From Mycobacterium gordonae (GTDB lineage: Bacteria > Actinomycetota > Actinomycetes > Mycobacteriales > Mycobacteriaceae): a stretch of 64,000 nucleotides of DNA. Positions 55,091-63,271 of the stretch are shown here, in pieces. The stretch covers positions 391,118-455,117 of the forward strand of contig NZ_LKTM01000001.1 in the NCBI RefSeq assembly GCF_001417955.2, read 5' to 3'. A program made the position numbers and the translations under genes. Position 1 is the stretch's first letter. Each line of letters opens with the position of its first letter. Under the pieces are notes generated by a model. It was not told the DNA's origin and ran no database searches. It saw only the letters and a list, made by a program, of their open reading frames with translations.

Positions 55091-55840
55091 ATGGAACGAC
55101 CGGGACGGGTCGAGGGCAAGGTCGCGTTGATCAGCGGCGGCGCCCGCGGAATGGGCGCCGAGGACGCGCGGCTGCTGGTCGAAGAAGGCGCGAAGGTGGT
55201 GATCGGCGACGTCCGTGACGACGAGGGCAATGCGCTGGTCGCTGAACTTGGTGAGGCGGCACGCTACGTCCATCTCGACGTCACGCAACTCGACCAGTGG
55301 GAGGCCGCGGTCGCCACGGCCACCGGCGAATTCGGCAAGCTCGACGTGCTGGTCAACAATGCCGGCATCGTCGCTGCCGGGCCGCTGCGCGAGTTCCGGA
55401 TGGACAAGTGGCAGCAGGTGCTCGACGTCAACCTGACCGGCACCTTCCTGGGTATGCGCTCGGTGGTCGACCCGATGACCGAGGCCGGCGGCGGTTCCAT
55501 CATCAATATCTCCTCGATCGAAGGGATCCGGGGAGCGCCGATGGTGCATCCCTACGTCGCTTCCAAGTGGGCCGTGCGCGGCATCACCAAATCCGCGGCG
55601 CTGGAACTCGCACCGGTGAACATCCGGGTGAACTCGGTGCACCCCGGCTTCATCCGCACCCCGATGACCGCGCACCTGCCCGAGGACATGGTCACCATCC
55701 CGTTGGGCCGGCCGGCCGAGGCGCGCGAAGTCGCAACATTCGTGGTGTTCCTGGCCAGCGACGAAGCCTCCTACGCCACCGGCAGCGAGTTCATCATGGA
55801 CGGCGGGCTGGTGACCGACGTGCCGCACAAGCAGTTCTGA
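55091..55840 (+). CDS. SDR, 3-alpha/20-beta-hydroxysteroid dehydrogenase-like
   Basis: A 249-residue SDR like FabG3 (Rv2002). GKVALISGGARGMGAEDARLLVEEGAKVVIGDVRDDEG, NNAGIVAAGPL, INISSIEGIRG, YVASKWAVRGITKSAALELAPVNIRVNSVHPGFIRTPM. NAD preference is suggested by the Asp in VIGDV. Starts 18 bp after the preceding gene and ends 2 bp before the next. Confidence 0.92.
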   Translation: MERPGRVEGKVALISGGARGMGAEDARLLVEEGAKVVIGDVRDDEGNALVAELGEAARYVHLDVTQLDQWEAAVATATGEFGKLDVLVNNAGIVAAGPLREFRMDKWQQVLDVNLTGTFLGMRSVVDPMTEAGGGSIINISSIEGIRGAPMVHPYVASKWAVRGITKSAALELAPVNIRVNSVHPGFIRTPMTAHLPEDMVTIPLGRPAEAREVATFVVFLASDEASYATGSEFIMDGGLVTDVPHKQF

Positions 55841-55842
55841 GC

Positions 55843-57198
55843 ATGCTGTCGAGCCTGGCCGCCCTTCTGACCGAGGTGGTGGGCTCAAACCACGTCGTCA
55901 CCGACCCTGACATATTGGCCGGCCGCAGCGTCGACCACACCGGCCGGTATCGCGGCAAGGCCAGCGCGCTGGTGCGGCCGGGCTCGGCTGACGAGGTGGC
56001 CGGGGTGTTGCGGGTGTGCCGCGACGCCGGCGTCCACGTCACCGTGCAGGGCGGTCGCACCTCCCTGGTCGCGGGCACCGTTCCCGAGCGCGACGACGTG
56101 CTGCTGTCCACTGAAAGGCTTTCTGCTGTAGGCGATGTCGACGTGGTTGAGCGGCGGGTGGTGGCGGGCGCGGGAGCCACCCTCGCGGCCGTCCAGGCGG
56201 CGGCCGGGGCGGCGGGCCTGATATTCGGCGTCGACCTGGCCGCGCGCGACTCCGCGACCGTGGGCGGCATGGCCTCTACAAACGCCGGCGGCCTGCGCAC
56301 GGTCCGCTACGGCAACATGCGCGAGCAGGTCGTCGGTCTGGACGTGGCGCTGCCCGACGGCTCGGTGCTGCGCCGGCACAGCCGGGTACGCAGCGACAAC
56401 ACCGGCTACGACCTGCCGTCGCTGTTCGTCGGCGCGGAAGGCACCCTGGGCGTCATCACCGCACTCGACCTGCGATTGCACCCGGTTCCCCCGTACCGGG
56501 TGACCGCCCTGTGCGGGTTCGGCGACCTGGCGGCGCTGGTCGAGGCGGGCCGGGTGTTCGCCGAGGTGGACGGGATCGCGGCGCTGGAACTGATCGATGC
56601 CCGGGGAGTGGCATTGACCCGCGACCAGCTGGGGGTCGGGGCGCCGGTCGACGGCGACTGGTTGCTGCTCGTGGAGCTGGCGGCCGATCATGACCAGACC
56701 GAGCAGCTGGCCGGCCTGTTGGACCGGGTGGGACGATGCGGCGAGCCGGCGGTGGGCGTGGATACGGTTGCGCAACAACGTTTGTGGCGGCTCCGCGAAG
56801 CGCTGACCGAGGTGCTGGGGGTGTACGGTCCGCCGTTGAAATTCGATGTGTCGCTGCCGTTGTCGGCCATCGGTGATTTTGCCCGCGACGCGGTCGCGTT
56901 GATCGGAAACCGGGTGCCGGAAGCGCTGCCGGTGCTGTTCGGCCACGTCGGGGAGGGCAACCTGCACCTGAACGTGTTGCGCGTGCCCTCCGGGCAGGAG
57001 CCGGCCCTGTATGCGGCGATGATGGAGCTGATCGCCGGGTGTGGGGGGAATGTCAGTTCCGAACACGGCGTCGGCACTGTGAAGAGGTCTTACCTGGGCA
57101 TGTCACGGGAACCCGCCGACATCGCCGCGATGCGCGTCGTCAAGGCGGCGCTGGACCCGACCGGCTACCTCAACGCGGCGGTGCTGTTCAGTCGGTAG
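55843..57198 (+). CDS. FAD-linked oxidase, D-lactate/D-2-hydroxyglutarate dehydrogenase type
   Basis: A 451-residue PCMH-type flavoprotein. FAD domain: LVRPGSADEVAGVLRVCRDAGVHVTVQGGRTSLVAG, DSATVGGMASTNAGGLRTVRYGNMREQVVGLDV. C-terminal domain: LFGHVGEGNLHLNVL and SSEHGVGTVKRSYL with metal/substrate histidines. Oxidises a 2-hydroxy acid. Last of the operon; ends 11 bp inside the convergent TetR gene. Confidence 0.92.
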   Translation: MLSSLAALLTEVVGSNHVVTDPDILAGRSVDHTGRYRGKASALVRPGSADEVAGVLRVCRDAGVHVTVQGGRTSLVAGTVPERDDVLLSTERLSAVGDVDVVERRVVAGAGATLAAVQAAAGAAGLIFGVDLAARDSATVGGMASTNAGGLRTVRYGNMREQVVGLDVALPDGSVLRRHSRVRSDNTGYDLPSLFVGAEGTLGVITALDLRLHPVPPYRVTALCGFGDLAALVEAGRVFAEVDGIAALELIDARGVALTRDQLGVGAPVDGDWLLLVELAADHDQTEQLAGLLDRVGRCGEPAVGVDTVAQQRLWRLREALTEVLGVYGPPLKFDVSLPLSAIGDFARDAVALIGNRVPEALPVLFGHVGEGNLHLNVLRVPSGQEPALYAAMMELIAGCGGNVSSEHGVGTVKRSYLGMSREPADIAAMRVVKAALDPTGYLNAAVLFSR

Positions 57199-57739
57199 GC
57201 CCCTTGATGCCGACGGCGTGACGCAACTGAGCCAGGAACTGATCGGCGTCGTCACTGCGAACGACGTAGTGCGAGATCGCGATTCGGATCGCTGTCGCCG
57301 CTTTCACCGCGGCGTTCGGTCCCGGCAGGAGCCGTTGTAAGCCCTCCCGCATCTCCGGGATGACACCGGACATCATCGGGATGACGTGCTCGGGTTCGAT
57401 GTCGACCATCCGCACCCCGGAGTACGAGTACTGATAGTCGACGATGAATCGCAATGCGGCGTCCAGCCTTTCGACGCCTTTGAGTCCCGCGGTCGCCTTC
57501 GCCAGTCCCTTCTCGAAATTGTCCCGCTCGTAGCGGGAGAAGGCGGACATCAACTCCTCTTTGGATGCGAACCAGCGGTAGAGCGTGGGGCGCGACACCC
57601 CGGCCTGTGTCGAGACCTCGGACAGGCTGAGTTTGGTCTTGCCGCTGCGGGCCAGCACCTCCGCGGTGGCCGCGAGGATCCGCTGACGGGTCGAAGTGTC
57701 GTTCTCGACGCTTTCGCTCACCGGCGATGGCTGGCTCAT
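57188..57739 (-). CDS. TetR-family regulator
   Basis: A 183-residue TetR. HTH: LSLSEVSTQAGVSRPTLYRWFASKEELMSAF after TSTRQRILAATAEVLARSGKTK. ATG 57739 overlaps the thioesterase stop (ATGA), so it is the last gene of the SMP-30-thioesterase-TetR operon; the longer frame runs through the thioesterase tail. Likely local regulator of this region. Confidence 0.9.
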   Translation of the reverse strand: MSQPSPVSESVENDTSTRQRILAATAEVLARSGKTKLSLSEVSTQAGVSRPTLYRWFASKEELMSAFSRYERDNFEKGLAKATAGLKGVERLDAALRFIVDYQYSYSGVRMVDIEPEHVIPMMSGVIPEMREGLQRLLPGPNAAVKAATAIRIAISHYVVRSDDADQFLAQLRHAVGIKGPTD

Positions 57740-58602
57740 GACTTGTTCTCTCCCAATGGTTTTGGGTTTGGTTTTGGGTTTGGCTTTGGCGGCCTGGGGC
57801 GTACCAGCACCGATTGCTGGATTGCGCCGACCGCGCCGTGTTCGTCGAACAGCGTCCCGATCGTCGTTCCGATGCCGTCCGGCCCGTAGCTGGTTTCCGC
57901 GCGGATGCCGGTCCATTCCCCCTCGGGGACCCGGAACACGTGTACGGCCAAATCCGTGTTCACGAAGGTGAACTTGGTGATGTCCAGCTTGCTGCCGATG
58001 CCGTTGGCGCAGTCGGCCACCGCGAACAACCGCTCCAGCGGCGTCATGGTCTCACCGGCGACGAGGTCCGCGATCGGCCTGATCCAGGACTCACCCGGGC
58101 CCGGCGTCATCGGCACGGTCAGCCACAGCCATTCCAAACTGTGCACGTAGTTGCGGTCCCAGTTTTTCGCGGCCAGGTTGCGGTCGCGCGCCTCGGACAC
58201 CGGGCGGGGCAGCGGCATTGGCGCATGCGCCACGGCCGCGGTGTCGACCTGCTGCAACCTCCAACCGCTGGCCCGGGCCACCGGCCGCGGCGCGCCGTCG
58301 GGGCCGGGAGCCAGCATCTCGGCGGTGACCAACTCGATCTGCTTGCCACCGCGTTCCAGCCTGGAACGGACCCACAGATCCCCTTCAACCGGGACCGCGC
58401 CGAGCAGGTCGATCACCACCCGGCTCAGCCTGGTGTCGTCGCGCCGCTCGCATCGTTCCAGCGCCCGCGTCAGCAGCGCCGATACCGGCGCGCCGTGCTG
58501 TATCGAGGACGACCAGGTGCCGCGGGCCAGATCGGTGGCCCGGAACTTCTCGCCCTGCGCGTCGGCGCTGTCGATCAGCTCGTAGTACGAGTCGGTCATC
58601 AT
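57736..58602 (-). CDS. Acyl-CoA thioesterase-like (TesB/4HBT_3) protein
   Basis: A 288-residue double hot-dog thioesterase-like protein: TDSYYELIDSADAQGEKFRATDLARGTWSSSIQHGAPVSALLTRALERC and AIQQSVLVRPRPPKPN. The C-terminus is an unusual Pro-Lys-Asn tail (PKPNPKPNPKPLGENKS) from a 12-bp tandem repeat. ATG 58602 or 58599, after GAGGGGG. Probably hydrolyses acyl-CoA. 10 bp after the SMP-30 gene. Confidence 0.85.
   Translation of the reverse strand: MMTDSYYELIDSADAQGEKFRATDLARGTWSSSIQHGAPVSALLTRALERCERRDDTRLSRVVIDLLGAVPVEGDLWVRSRLERGGKQIELVTAEMLAPGPDGAPRPVARASGWRLQQVDTAAVAHAPMPLPRPVSEARDRNLAAKNWDRNYVHSLEWLWLTVPMTPGPGESWIRPIADLVAGETMTPLERLFAVADCANGIGSKLDITKFTFVNTDLAVHVFRVPEGEWTGIRAETSYGPDGIGTTIGTLFDEHGAVGAIQQSVLVRPRPPKPNPKPNPKPLGENKS
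57758..57790. repeat. 12-bp tandem repeat at the end of the thioesterase gene
   Basis: GGTTTTGGGTTT twice exactly (57758-57781) and a third, degenerate partial unit GGCTTTGGC. On the coding strand it encodes alternating Lys-Pro-Asn-Pro. Confidence 0.8.
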
Positions 58603-58612
58603 CCCCCTCAAG

Positions 58613-59476
58613 TCAGGGCAGGCCGGCGCCCGGAATGTCCACCTGCACCGCGTCCAGCCTGGCCAGCCGGGTGCCCACCAGTCGCCTGGGATAAGCATCG
58701 GTGCTCGTCAGCAAGAACAGCGTGCGCCGCTCCGGTCCGCCGAGCGCGCACGCGATGGCGACCCGGTCACCGAGGTCGATCCGGTCCGTCACCTCGCCAC
58801 CTTCGGTGATCCGCTCGAACTGATGAGCCAGCGTCATCGCCACCCACACGCCACCGCGGGCGTCCAGTGCGATGCCGTCCGGTGGGCCGTCGAGGTTGTC
58901 GGCGAAGAGCCGGCGATCGGTGAGCCCGCCGTCTTCGGTGATCGAGTATGCCGTCAACCGGCGGCCGATCGATTCGGCGACGATGAGCGTGCCCCGGTCT
59001 TCAGTGATGACCATCCCGTTGGGGAAGTCGAGATCTGTTGCCACGACGGTCGCGCTGTCGTCGGTGTCGAGCCGGACGATGATGCCGCCTTCGACCGCCT
59101 GGGAGCCGATGTAGGCCCGCCCGAGGTCGTCGATGACCATGTCGCCGAGGCTGGCCGGCGCGAGGTCCGACAGGTCGGCGACCGGCGCCACCGTCTCGCC
59201 GTCGTACCGGAGAACCTGCTTTTCTTCGGTGGAGACGATGAGCAGTGACCCGTCGGGCCGGAAACCCAGTCCGGAAGGGGAGTGGCCCGGCAGCGGCAGG
59301 GTGGTGAGCGAGCCGCGCCAGTCGCAGGTGTGAACGGCAGCGCCGAGCATGTCGGAGAACCAGAGCAAGCCCTCGAACCAGCGCGGACCCTCTCCGAAGC
59401 AAAAGCCGTCGGCGAGCGGTGTCGGCGCCGGCGTGCCTTTACAAATCACTGCCAAAGTGTCATGCACCGTGGGCAT
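58613..59476 (-). CDS. SMP-30/gluconolactonase-like protein
   Basis: A six-bladed propeller protein of up to 287 residues. ADGFCFGEGPRWFEGLLWFSDML has the metal-ligand Glu; DLDFPNGMVITEDRGTLIVAES and NLDGPPDGIALDARGGVWVAM have the Asn and Asp ligands. Acts on lactones in related proteins. ATG 59476 gives about 20 extra N-terminal residues; GTG 59449 may be the true start, because homologues begin near PLADGFCFGEGPRWF. Confidence 0.88.
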   Translation of the reverse strand: MPTVHDTLAVICKGTPAPTPLADGFCFGEGPRWFEGLLWFSDMLGAAVHTCDWRGSLTTLPLPGHSPSGLGFRPDGSLLIVSTEEKQVLRYDGETVAPVADLSDLAPASLGDMVIDDLGRAYIGSQAVEGGIIVRLDTDDSATVVATDLDFPNGMVITEDRGTLIVAESIGRRLTAYSITEDGGLTDRRLFADNLDGPPDGIALDARGGVWVAMTLAHQFERITEGGEVTDRIDLGDRVAIACALGGPERRTLFLLTSTDAYPRRLVGTRLARLDAVQVDIPGAGLP

Positions 59477-59536
59477 CGCTGTCAACGCGCGCCGGCTGGC
59501 CGGCAAGCTTTACAATTATTGCTCAAAATGTCACGC
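59438..59536. repeat. Two direct repeats at the SMP-30/thioesterase divergent promoter
   Basis: TTTACAA...CAAA.TGTCA.GC at 59438-59465 and 59509-59536; about 19 of 28 bases match and the two are 71 bp apart. One copy overlaps the presumed start of SMP-30. Possible binding sites of the TetR encoded in the operon. Confidence 0.35.
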
Positions 59537-59562
59537 TGGGCCGTGAGCTGCCGGAACAAGGG

Positions 59563-60453
59563 GTGAGCGCGTTGACGACAGAGTCTGAACAGGTCCAGTG
59601 GTCGGTGGAGAGCCTGCTGGATCTCTTCGAGGTGCGGCCCGACGGCCCCGACCGGTTCATCGCCGAGACCGGACTGGCGGGTCAGGACGGCCGGCAGGTG
59701 GTGGAAGGCACCCAGGTTGTCGCTCAGGCGATTGTGGCCGCGGCGAACCGGTTCGAGGGCAAGTCCGTGCGTTCGGCGCACGCTGTCTTCGCCCGCGCTG
59801 TCATGGTGGGGCCACCGATCGAACTCGTGCTCGATGTGCTGAACGAGGGACGCTCCACCGCGACGGCGATCATCTCGGTGCTGCAGAACGGCAAGCGGTG
59901 CGTGAGTGTCACGGTGCTCACCGACGTTCCGACCGGCGACGTCATCCGCCACCACCTGACCCGGCCCGATGTCGCGGCGCCCGCAGACGCCAACGCTGTC
60001 GAGATGCCGATGGCCGGCCGCGAACTCCGCCTGGTCGACGTGGTCGATGTGAACAGTCCTGATGAGGTCGGCCCGCCGGAGTTGTATGCGTGGCTGCATT
60101 ACGACCCCATTCCCGAGCGGGACGATCTGGCCAAGGCATTGATCGCGTATTTCACTGGGCACCTTGGTATTTCGACGACAATGCGGGCGCATCCGGGCAT
60201 CGGCACCGCCCAGGCGCACCTGACGGTGTCGACCGCGCCGATGTCGATCTTCGTGTCATTCCACGAACCGGTGCGTTGGGACGACTGGCTGCTCTACAGC
60301 CACGAGAGCACGCAGGTCGGTGCGGGAATGTCCTACGTGCGCGGCACCATTCACACCGAGGACGGCGATCTGCTGTGTTCCTTCGCGCAGGAGGCGCTGA
60401 TCCGCCCGCTGCGCACCAGTGACACGTCGATCGGCGCTGCGGCCAGATTCTGA
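59563..60453 (+). CDS. Acyl-CoA thioesterase II-like protein
   Basis: A 296-residue protein with tandem hot-dog folds: GQDGRQVVEGTQVVAQAIVAAANRFEGKSVRSAHAVFARAVMVGPPIELVLDVLNEGRSTATAIISVLQNGKRC and DDWLLYSHESTQVGAGMSYVRGTIHTEDGDLLCSFAQEALIRP. TesB-like. GTG 59563 chosen; TTG 59572 has a better-spaced AAGGGG. Divergent from SMP-30, 5 bp before the LLM gene. Confidence 0.85.
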   Translation: MSALTTESEQVQWSVESLLDLFEVRPDGPDRFIAETGLAGQDGRQVVEGTQVVAQAIVAAANRFEGKSVRSAHAVFARAVMVGPPIELVLDVLNEGRSTATAIISVLQNGKRCVSVTVLTDVPTGDVIRHHLTRPDVAAPADANAVEMPMAGRELRLVDVVDVNSPDEVGPPELYAWLHYDPIPERDDLAKALIAYFTGHLGISTTMRAHPGIGTAQAHLTVSTAPMSIFVSFHEPVRWDDWLLYSHESTQVGAGMSYVRGTIHTEDGDLLCSFAQEALIRPLRTSDTSIGAAARF

Positions 60454-60458
60454 TTCCC

Positions 60459-61379
60459 ATGCGCTTCACCATCACTCACCCGATGCACAGTCATCCGTAC
60501 AACCCGGAACTGGTGAGCGGCGACGGCATCGCGACGGTGGCGGCCGCGGCCGAGAAGGCCGGATTCCACGGGTTCGGGTTCACCGATCATCCGGCTCCGT
60601 CGCAGCGCTGGCTGGAAGCGGGTGGCCACGACGCGCTGGATCCTTTTGTGGCCCTGGGCTTTGCGGCGGCGCAGACGTCCGAGCTTCGGCTGATTCCGAA
60701 CATCGTGGTGCTGCCCTACCGAAACCCGTTCGTGGTGGCCAAATCCGGCGCCACCCTGGATCTGTTGTCCGGTGGCCGGTTCACGCTTGCCGTGGGGGTG
60801 GGCTATCTGCGTCGGGAGTTCGCCGCCCTGGGCGTCGACTACGACAAGCGTGCGGAATTGTTCGAGGAAGCCCTGCAGGCGATCCGGGCCATCTGGACGT
60901 CCGACGACATCTCCTTCGAGGGGCAGCACTTCACCGCGCGGGGGATCACCGCGCACCCGTTGCCGGTAAGCCGGCCGCATCCGCCCATCTGGATCGGCGG
61001 CAATACCGGTATGGCTCGCCAACGGGTCGCGCAATACGGGGATGGGTGGTGCCCGTTCCCCGCTCCGGCAGGACTGGCGCGCACTGCGGGAACCGCCGTC
61101 ATCGATTCGATCGAGTCGCTGGCCACCGGGATCGACGATCTGCGGCGGCGGTGCGACGCGGCGGGCAAGGACTGGTCGGCGATCGATATCACCTTCAGTA
61201 ATTTCGAGGGCGGGAACCCGGCCAGCGACGACTTCAATGCCGACGCATACCTGGACGGGCTGGAAAAGCTTGCCGCACTGGGTATTACATGGGTGTCGGC
61301 GCACCTTCCCGGCGACAGTCTGGCGCACGCGCTCGAAGTGATGGACCGGTTCGGGTCTCTGGTGATCGATGTGATTTGA
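60459..61379 (+). CDS. LLM-class F420-dependent oxidoreductase
   Basis: A 306-residue luciferase-like protein: FHGFGFTDHPAPSQRW, RLIPNIVVLPYRNPFVVAKSGATLDLLSGGRFTLAVGVGYLRREFAALGVDY and PHPPIWIGGNTGMARQRVAQYGDGWCPFPA. Typical mycobacterial F420/FMN LLM features; substrate unknown. Co-transcribed with thioesterase and acyl-CoA dehydrogenase genes. Confidence 0.92.
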   Translation: MRFTITHPMHSHPYNPELVSGDGIATVAAAAEKAGFHGFGFTDHPAPSQRWLEAGGHDALDPFVALGFAAAQTSELRLIPNIVVLPYRNPFVVAKSGATLDLLSGGRFTLAVGVGYLRREFAALGVDYDKRAELFEEALQAIRAIWTSDDISFEGQHFTARGITAHPLPVSRPHPPIWIGGNTGMARQRVAQYGDGWCPFPAPAGLARTAGTAVIDSIESLATGIDDLRRRCDAAGKDWSAIDITFSNFEGGNPASDDFNADAYLDGLEKLAALGITWVSAHLPGDSLAHALEVMDRFGSLVIDVI

Positions 61380-62540
61380 GTGGACTTCTCTGTGGTACCG
61401 CTGTCCGACGAGGATCGGGCATTTCATGACCAGACGCGCGCGTTCGTCACCGAACACGTCACGGATGACGTGCGTCGGCGGAACCGAGAGTTCGGCGAGA
61501 ACTTCGATGAGCGAGTCCATTTGGCGTTGGGTGAGGCCGGTTATCTGGCCTCGGATTGGAAACCGGAATCCGAGGGAGGGTTCAGCGCCGTCCGTCGGCG
61601 GATTTTCAACCTGGAAATCGCCCGGGCTCACACGCCGTGGTACCACTGGGGCACCACGTCCGTCGTCGCCCAGCTCGTGGAGCAGTTCGCGGCGCCCGAG
61701 CTCGTGCAGATGGTGTTGCCGGGTGTGTTGTCGGGGGAGGTGCGGTTGTGTCTGGGCTACACCGAACCCGAAGGCGGCTCCGACGTCGCGACCTGCAAGA
61801 CGCGTGCGGTACGGGAGGCAGACGGCTGGGTTATCAGTGGCTCCAAGATGTTCACGTCAAACGCGCAGAATGCGAAGTACGTCTTCCTGCTGACCAACAC
61901 CGACCCGCAGGGGCCGAAACACCGAAACCTGACCATGTTTCTGGTGCCGCTGGATTCACCGGGTATCGAGATCCGGGGCATCCGCACCCTGGACGGCGAC
62001 CGCACCAACATCGTGTTCTACAGCAACGTCCGGGTCGACGACCTGTACCGGATCGGTGAGGTCAACGCCGGCTGGACGGTGATGCGGGCCGCACTGGACT
62101 CCGAGCACGGGTTGACCGAACGGGATGCCGAGGGGTTGCAGGACGTCGCCGCGATGGCCGGGCACGGCCTGGTGATGGCCGAGGCGGTCGACCGGGTGGC
62201 CGCGTTGGCAGATGTTGAAGACGCGTCCGTGCAGTATCGGCTGGGGCGCAGTTTCGCGCGGATGGAGGCGGCGTTGTCCAGCCCGGGAATGTTCGGCCGC
62301 GTCGCGATCGGGCAGACCATGCGTGACATTTCAGGGGACCTGATGGACATGCTGGGGCCGGCAGCGGCCCTGCCGACGGACGCCGAGGGGTCCGCCGACG
62401 ACGGCTCGGCGGAGCATCTCTTCCGGTTGGCCCTGCCGATGGGAATCTACGGCGGCAGCCTCGAGGTGTTCCGGAACATGATCGCCCAGCACGAGTTGCG
62501 GTTGGGTCGGCCCAGTTACGGCAGCTCGGCCTCGACTTGA
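61380..62540 (+). CDS. Acyl-CoA dehydrogenase family protein
   Basis: A 386-residue acyl-CoA dehydrogenase. LCLGYTEPEGGSDVATCKTRAVREADGWVISGSKMFTSNAQNAKYVFLL and C-terminal MGIYGGSLEVFRNMIAQHELRLGRPSYG. FAD contacts are conserved; the usual glutamate in the YEGT position is replaced by GG. GTG 61380 directly follows the LLM stop. Likely acts on the acyl-CoA that the operon handles. Overlaps convergent DUF427 gene by 25 bp. Confidence 0.92.
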   Translation: MDFSVVPLSDEDRAFHDQTRAFVTEHVTDDVRRRNREFGENFDERVHLALGEAGYLASDWKPESEGGFSAVRRRIFNLEIARAHTPWYHWGTTSVVAQLVEQFAAPELVQMVLPGVLSGEVRLCLGYTEPEGGSDVATCKTRAVREADGWVISGSKMFTSNAQNAKYVFLLTNTDPQGPKHRNLTMFLVPLDSPGIEIRGIRTLDGDRTNIVFYSNVRVDDLYRIGEVNAGWTVMRAALDSEHGLTERDAEGLQDVAAMAGHGLVMAEAVDRVAALADVEDASVQYRLGRSFARMEAALSSPGMFGRVAIGQTMRDISGDLMDMLGPAAALPTDAEGSADDGSAEHLFRLALPMGIYGGSLEVFRNMIAQHELRLGRPSYGSSAST

Positions 62541-63187
62541 GCCCTTGCGGCGTCGAAGCTGAAAAACCCTGCTATGGGCTGACTTTCGGGGTAAGGGTCG
62601 GGGTAGGTCCAGGCGACGTCCTCGATGACGGTGTTGCCCATGACCGCCGACCAATACGTCGCATATCCTTTGTAGTTGCAGTAACTTGCGGTCTCGGTCT
62701 GCCTGAGCAGATCGGTGCGTACATGTCTCGGATGGACGTAAAGCCTTGGTTCAAGCGCGGTTTCGAAGAGAATCAGGGTGTCGTCGGTATGGACCAGCTG
62801 GGTGTCGCTGATTGACACCCGGAGCCTTCTGTTGGTCGGCCTGCAGTCGACGCGGTGGTAGGGGTTGGGCGGGTAGTGAACGAGCTCACGACCTTCCTCG
62901 AACCAGGTGTCCACCGCGTCCCAGGCCACGCGAACGAAGCCTGGTGCGTCTGGTTCGGGTTCGGTTGGGAGCCCGGTGATTACGTCTTCTGGGAAGGCGT
63001 AGCTGAGCGGTTTGTTCTGCCGGTGCACCATCAGCGCCCGTTCGGTGTCGATCACGGTGTGTCCGTTACGTGTGGCCTGAATCCGACGCGGATGCGGCTC
63101 GATGTAGACGACGCTCTCGGGGATAGGGGGAGTGAATCGTCCGGCGGGATTGCTGCTGAGTGGGCCGCGTCCGGCTACCAGGCTCAT
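62516..63187 (-). CDS. Tandem DUF427 protein
   Basis: A 223-residue protein with two DUF427 units: SVVYIEPHPRRIQATRNGHTVIDTERALMVHRQNKPLSYAFPEDVI (no Cys core) and RLRVSISDTQLVHTDDTLILFETALEPRLYVHPRHVRTDLLRQTETASYCNYKGYATYWSAVMGNTVIEDVAWTYPDP (intact CNYKG core). One unit looks degenerate. Function unknown. ATG 63187. Confidence 0.85.
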   Translation of the reverse strand: MSLVAGRGPLSSNPAGRFTPPIPESVVYIEPHPRRIQATRNGHTVIDTERALMVHRQNKPLSYAFPEDVITGLPTEPEPDAPGFVRVAWDAVDTWFEEGRELVHYPPNPYHRVDCRPTNRRLRVSISDTQLVHTDDTLILFETALEPRLYVHPRHVRTDLLRQTETASYCNYKGYATYWSAVMGNTVIEDVAWTYPDPYPESQPIAGFFSFDAARAQVEAELP

Positions 63188-63271
63188 TATCAAAGGGTAA
63201 CGGCGGGTGGCGGGACGCAGTTGTCCACAAGTCGCGACCCTGCCACAAAGTATGAGTCAGTAGGTTCAGGT

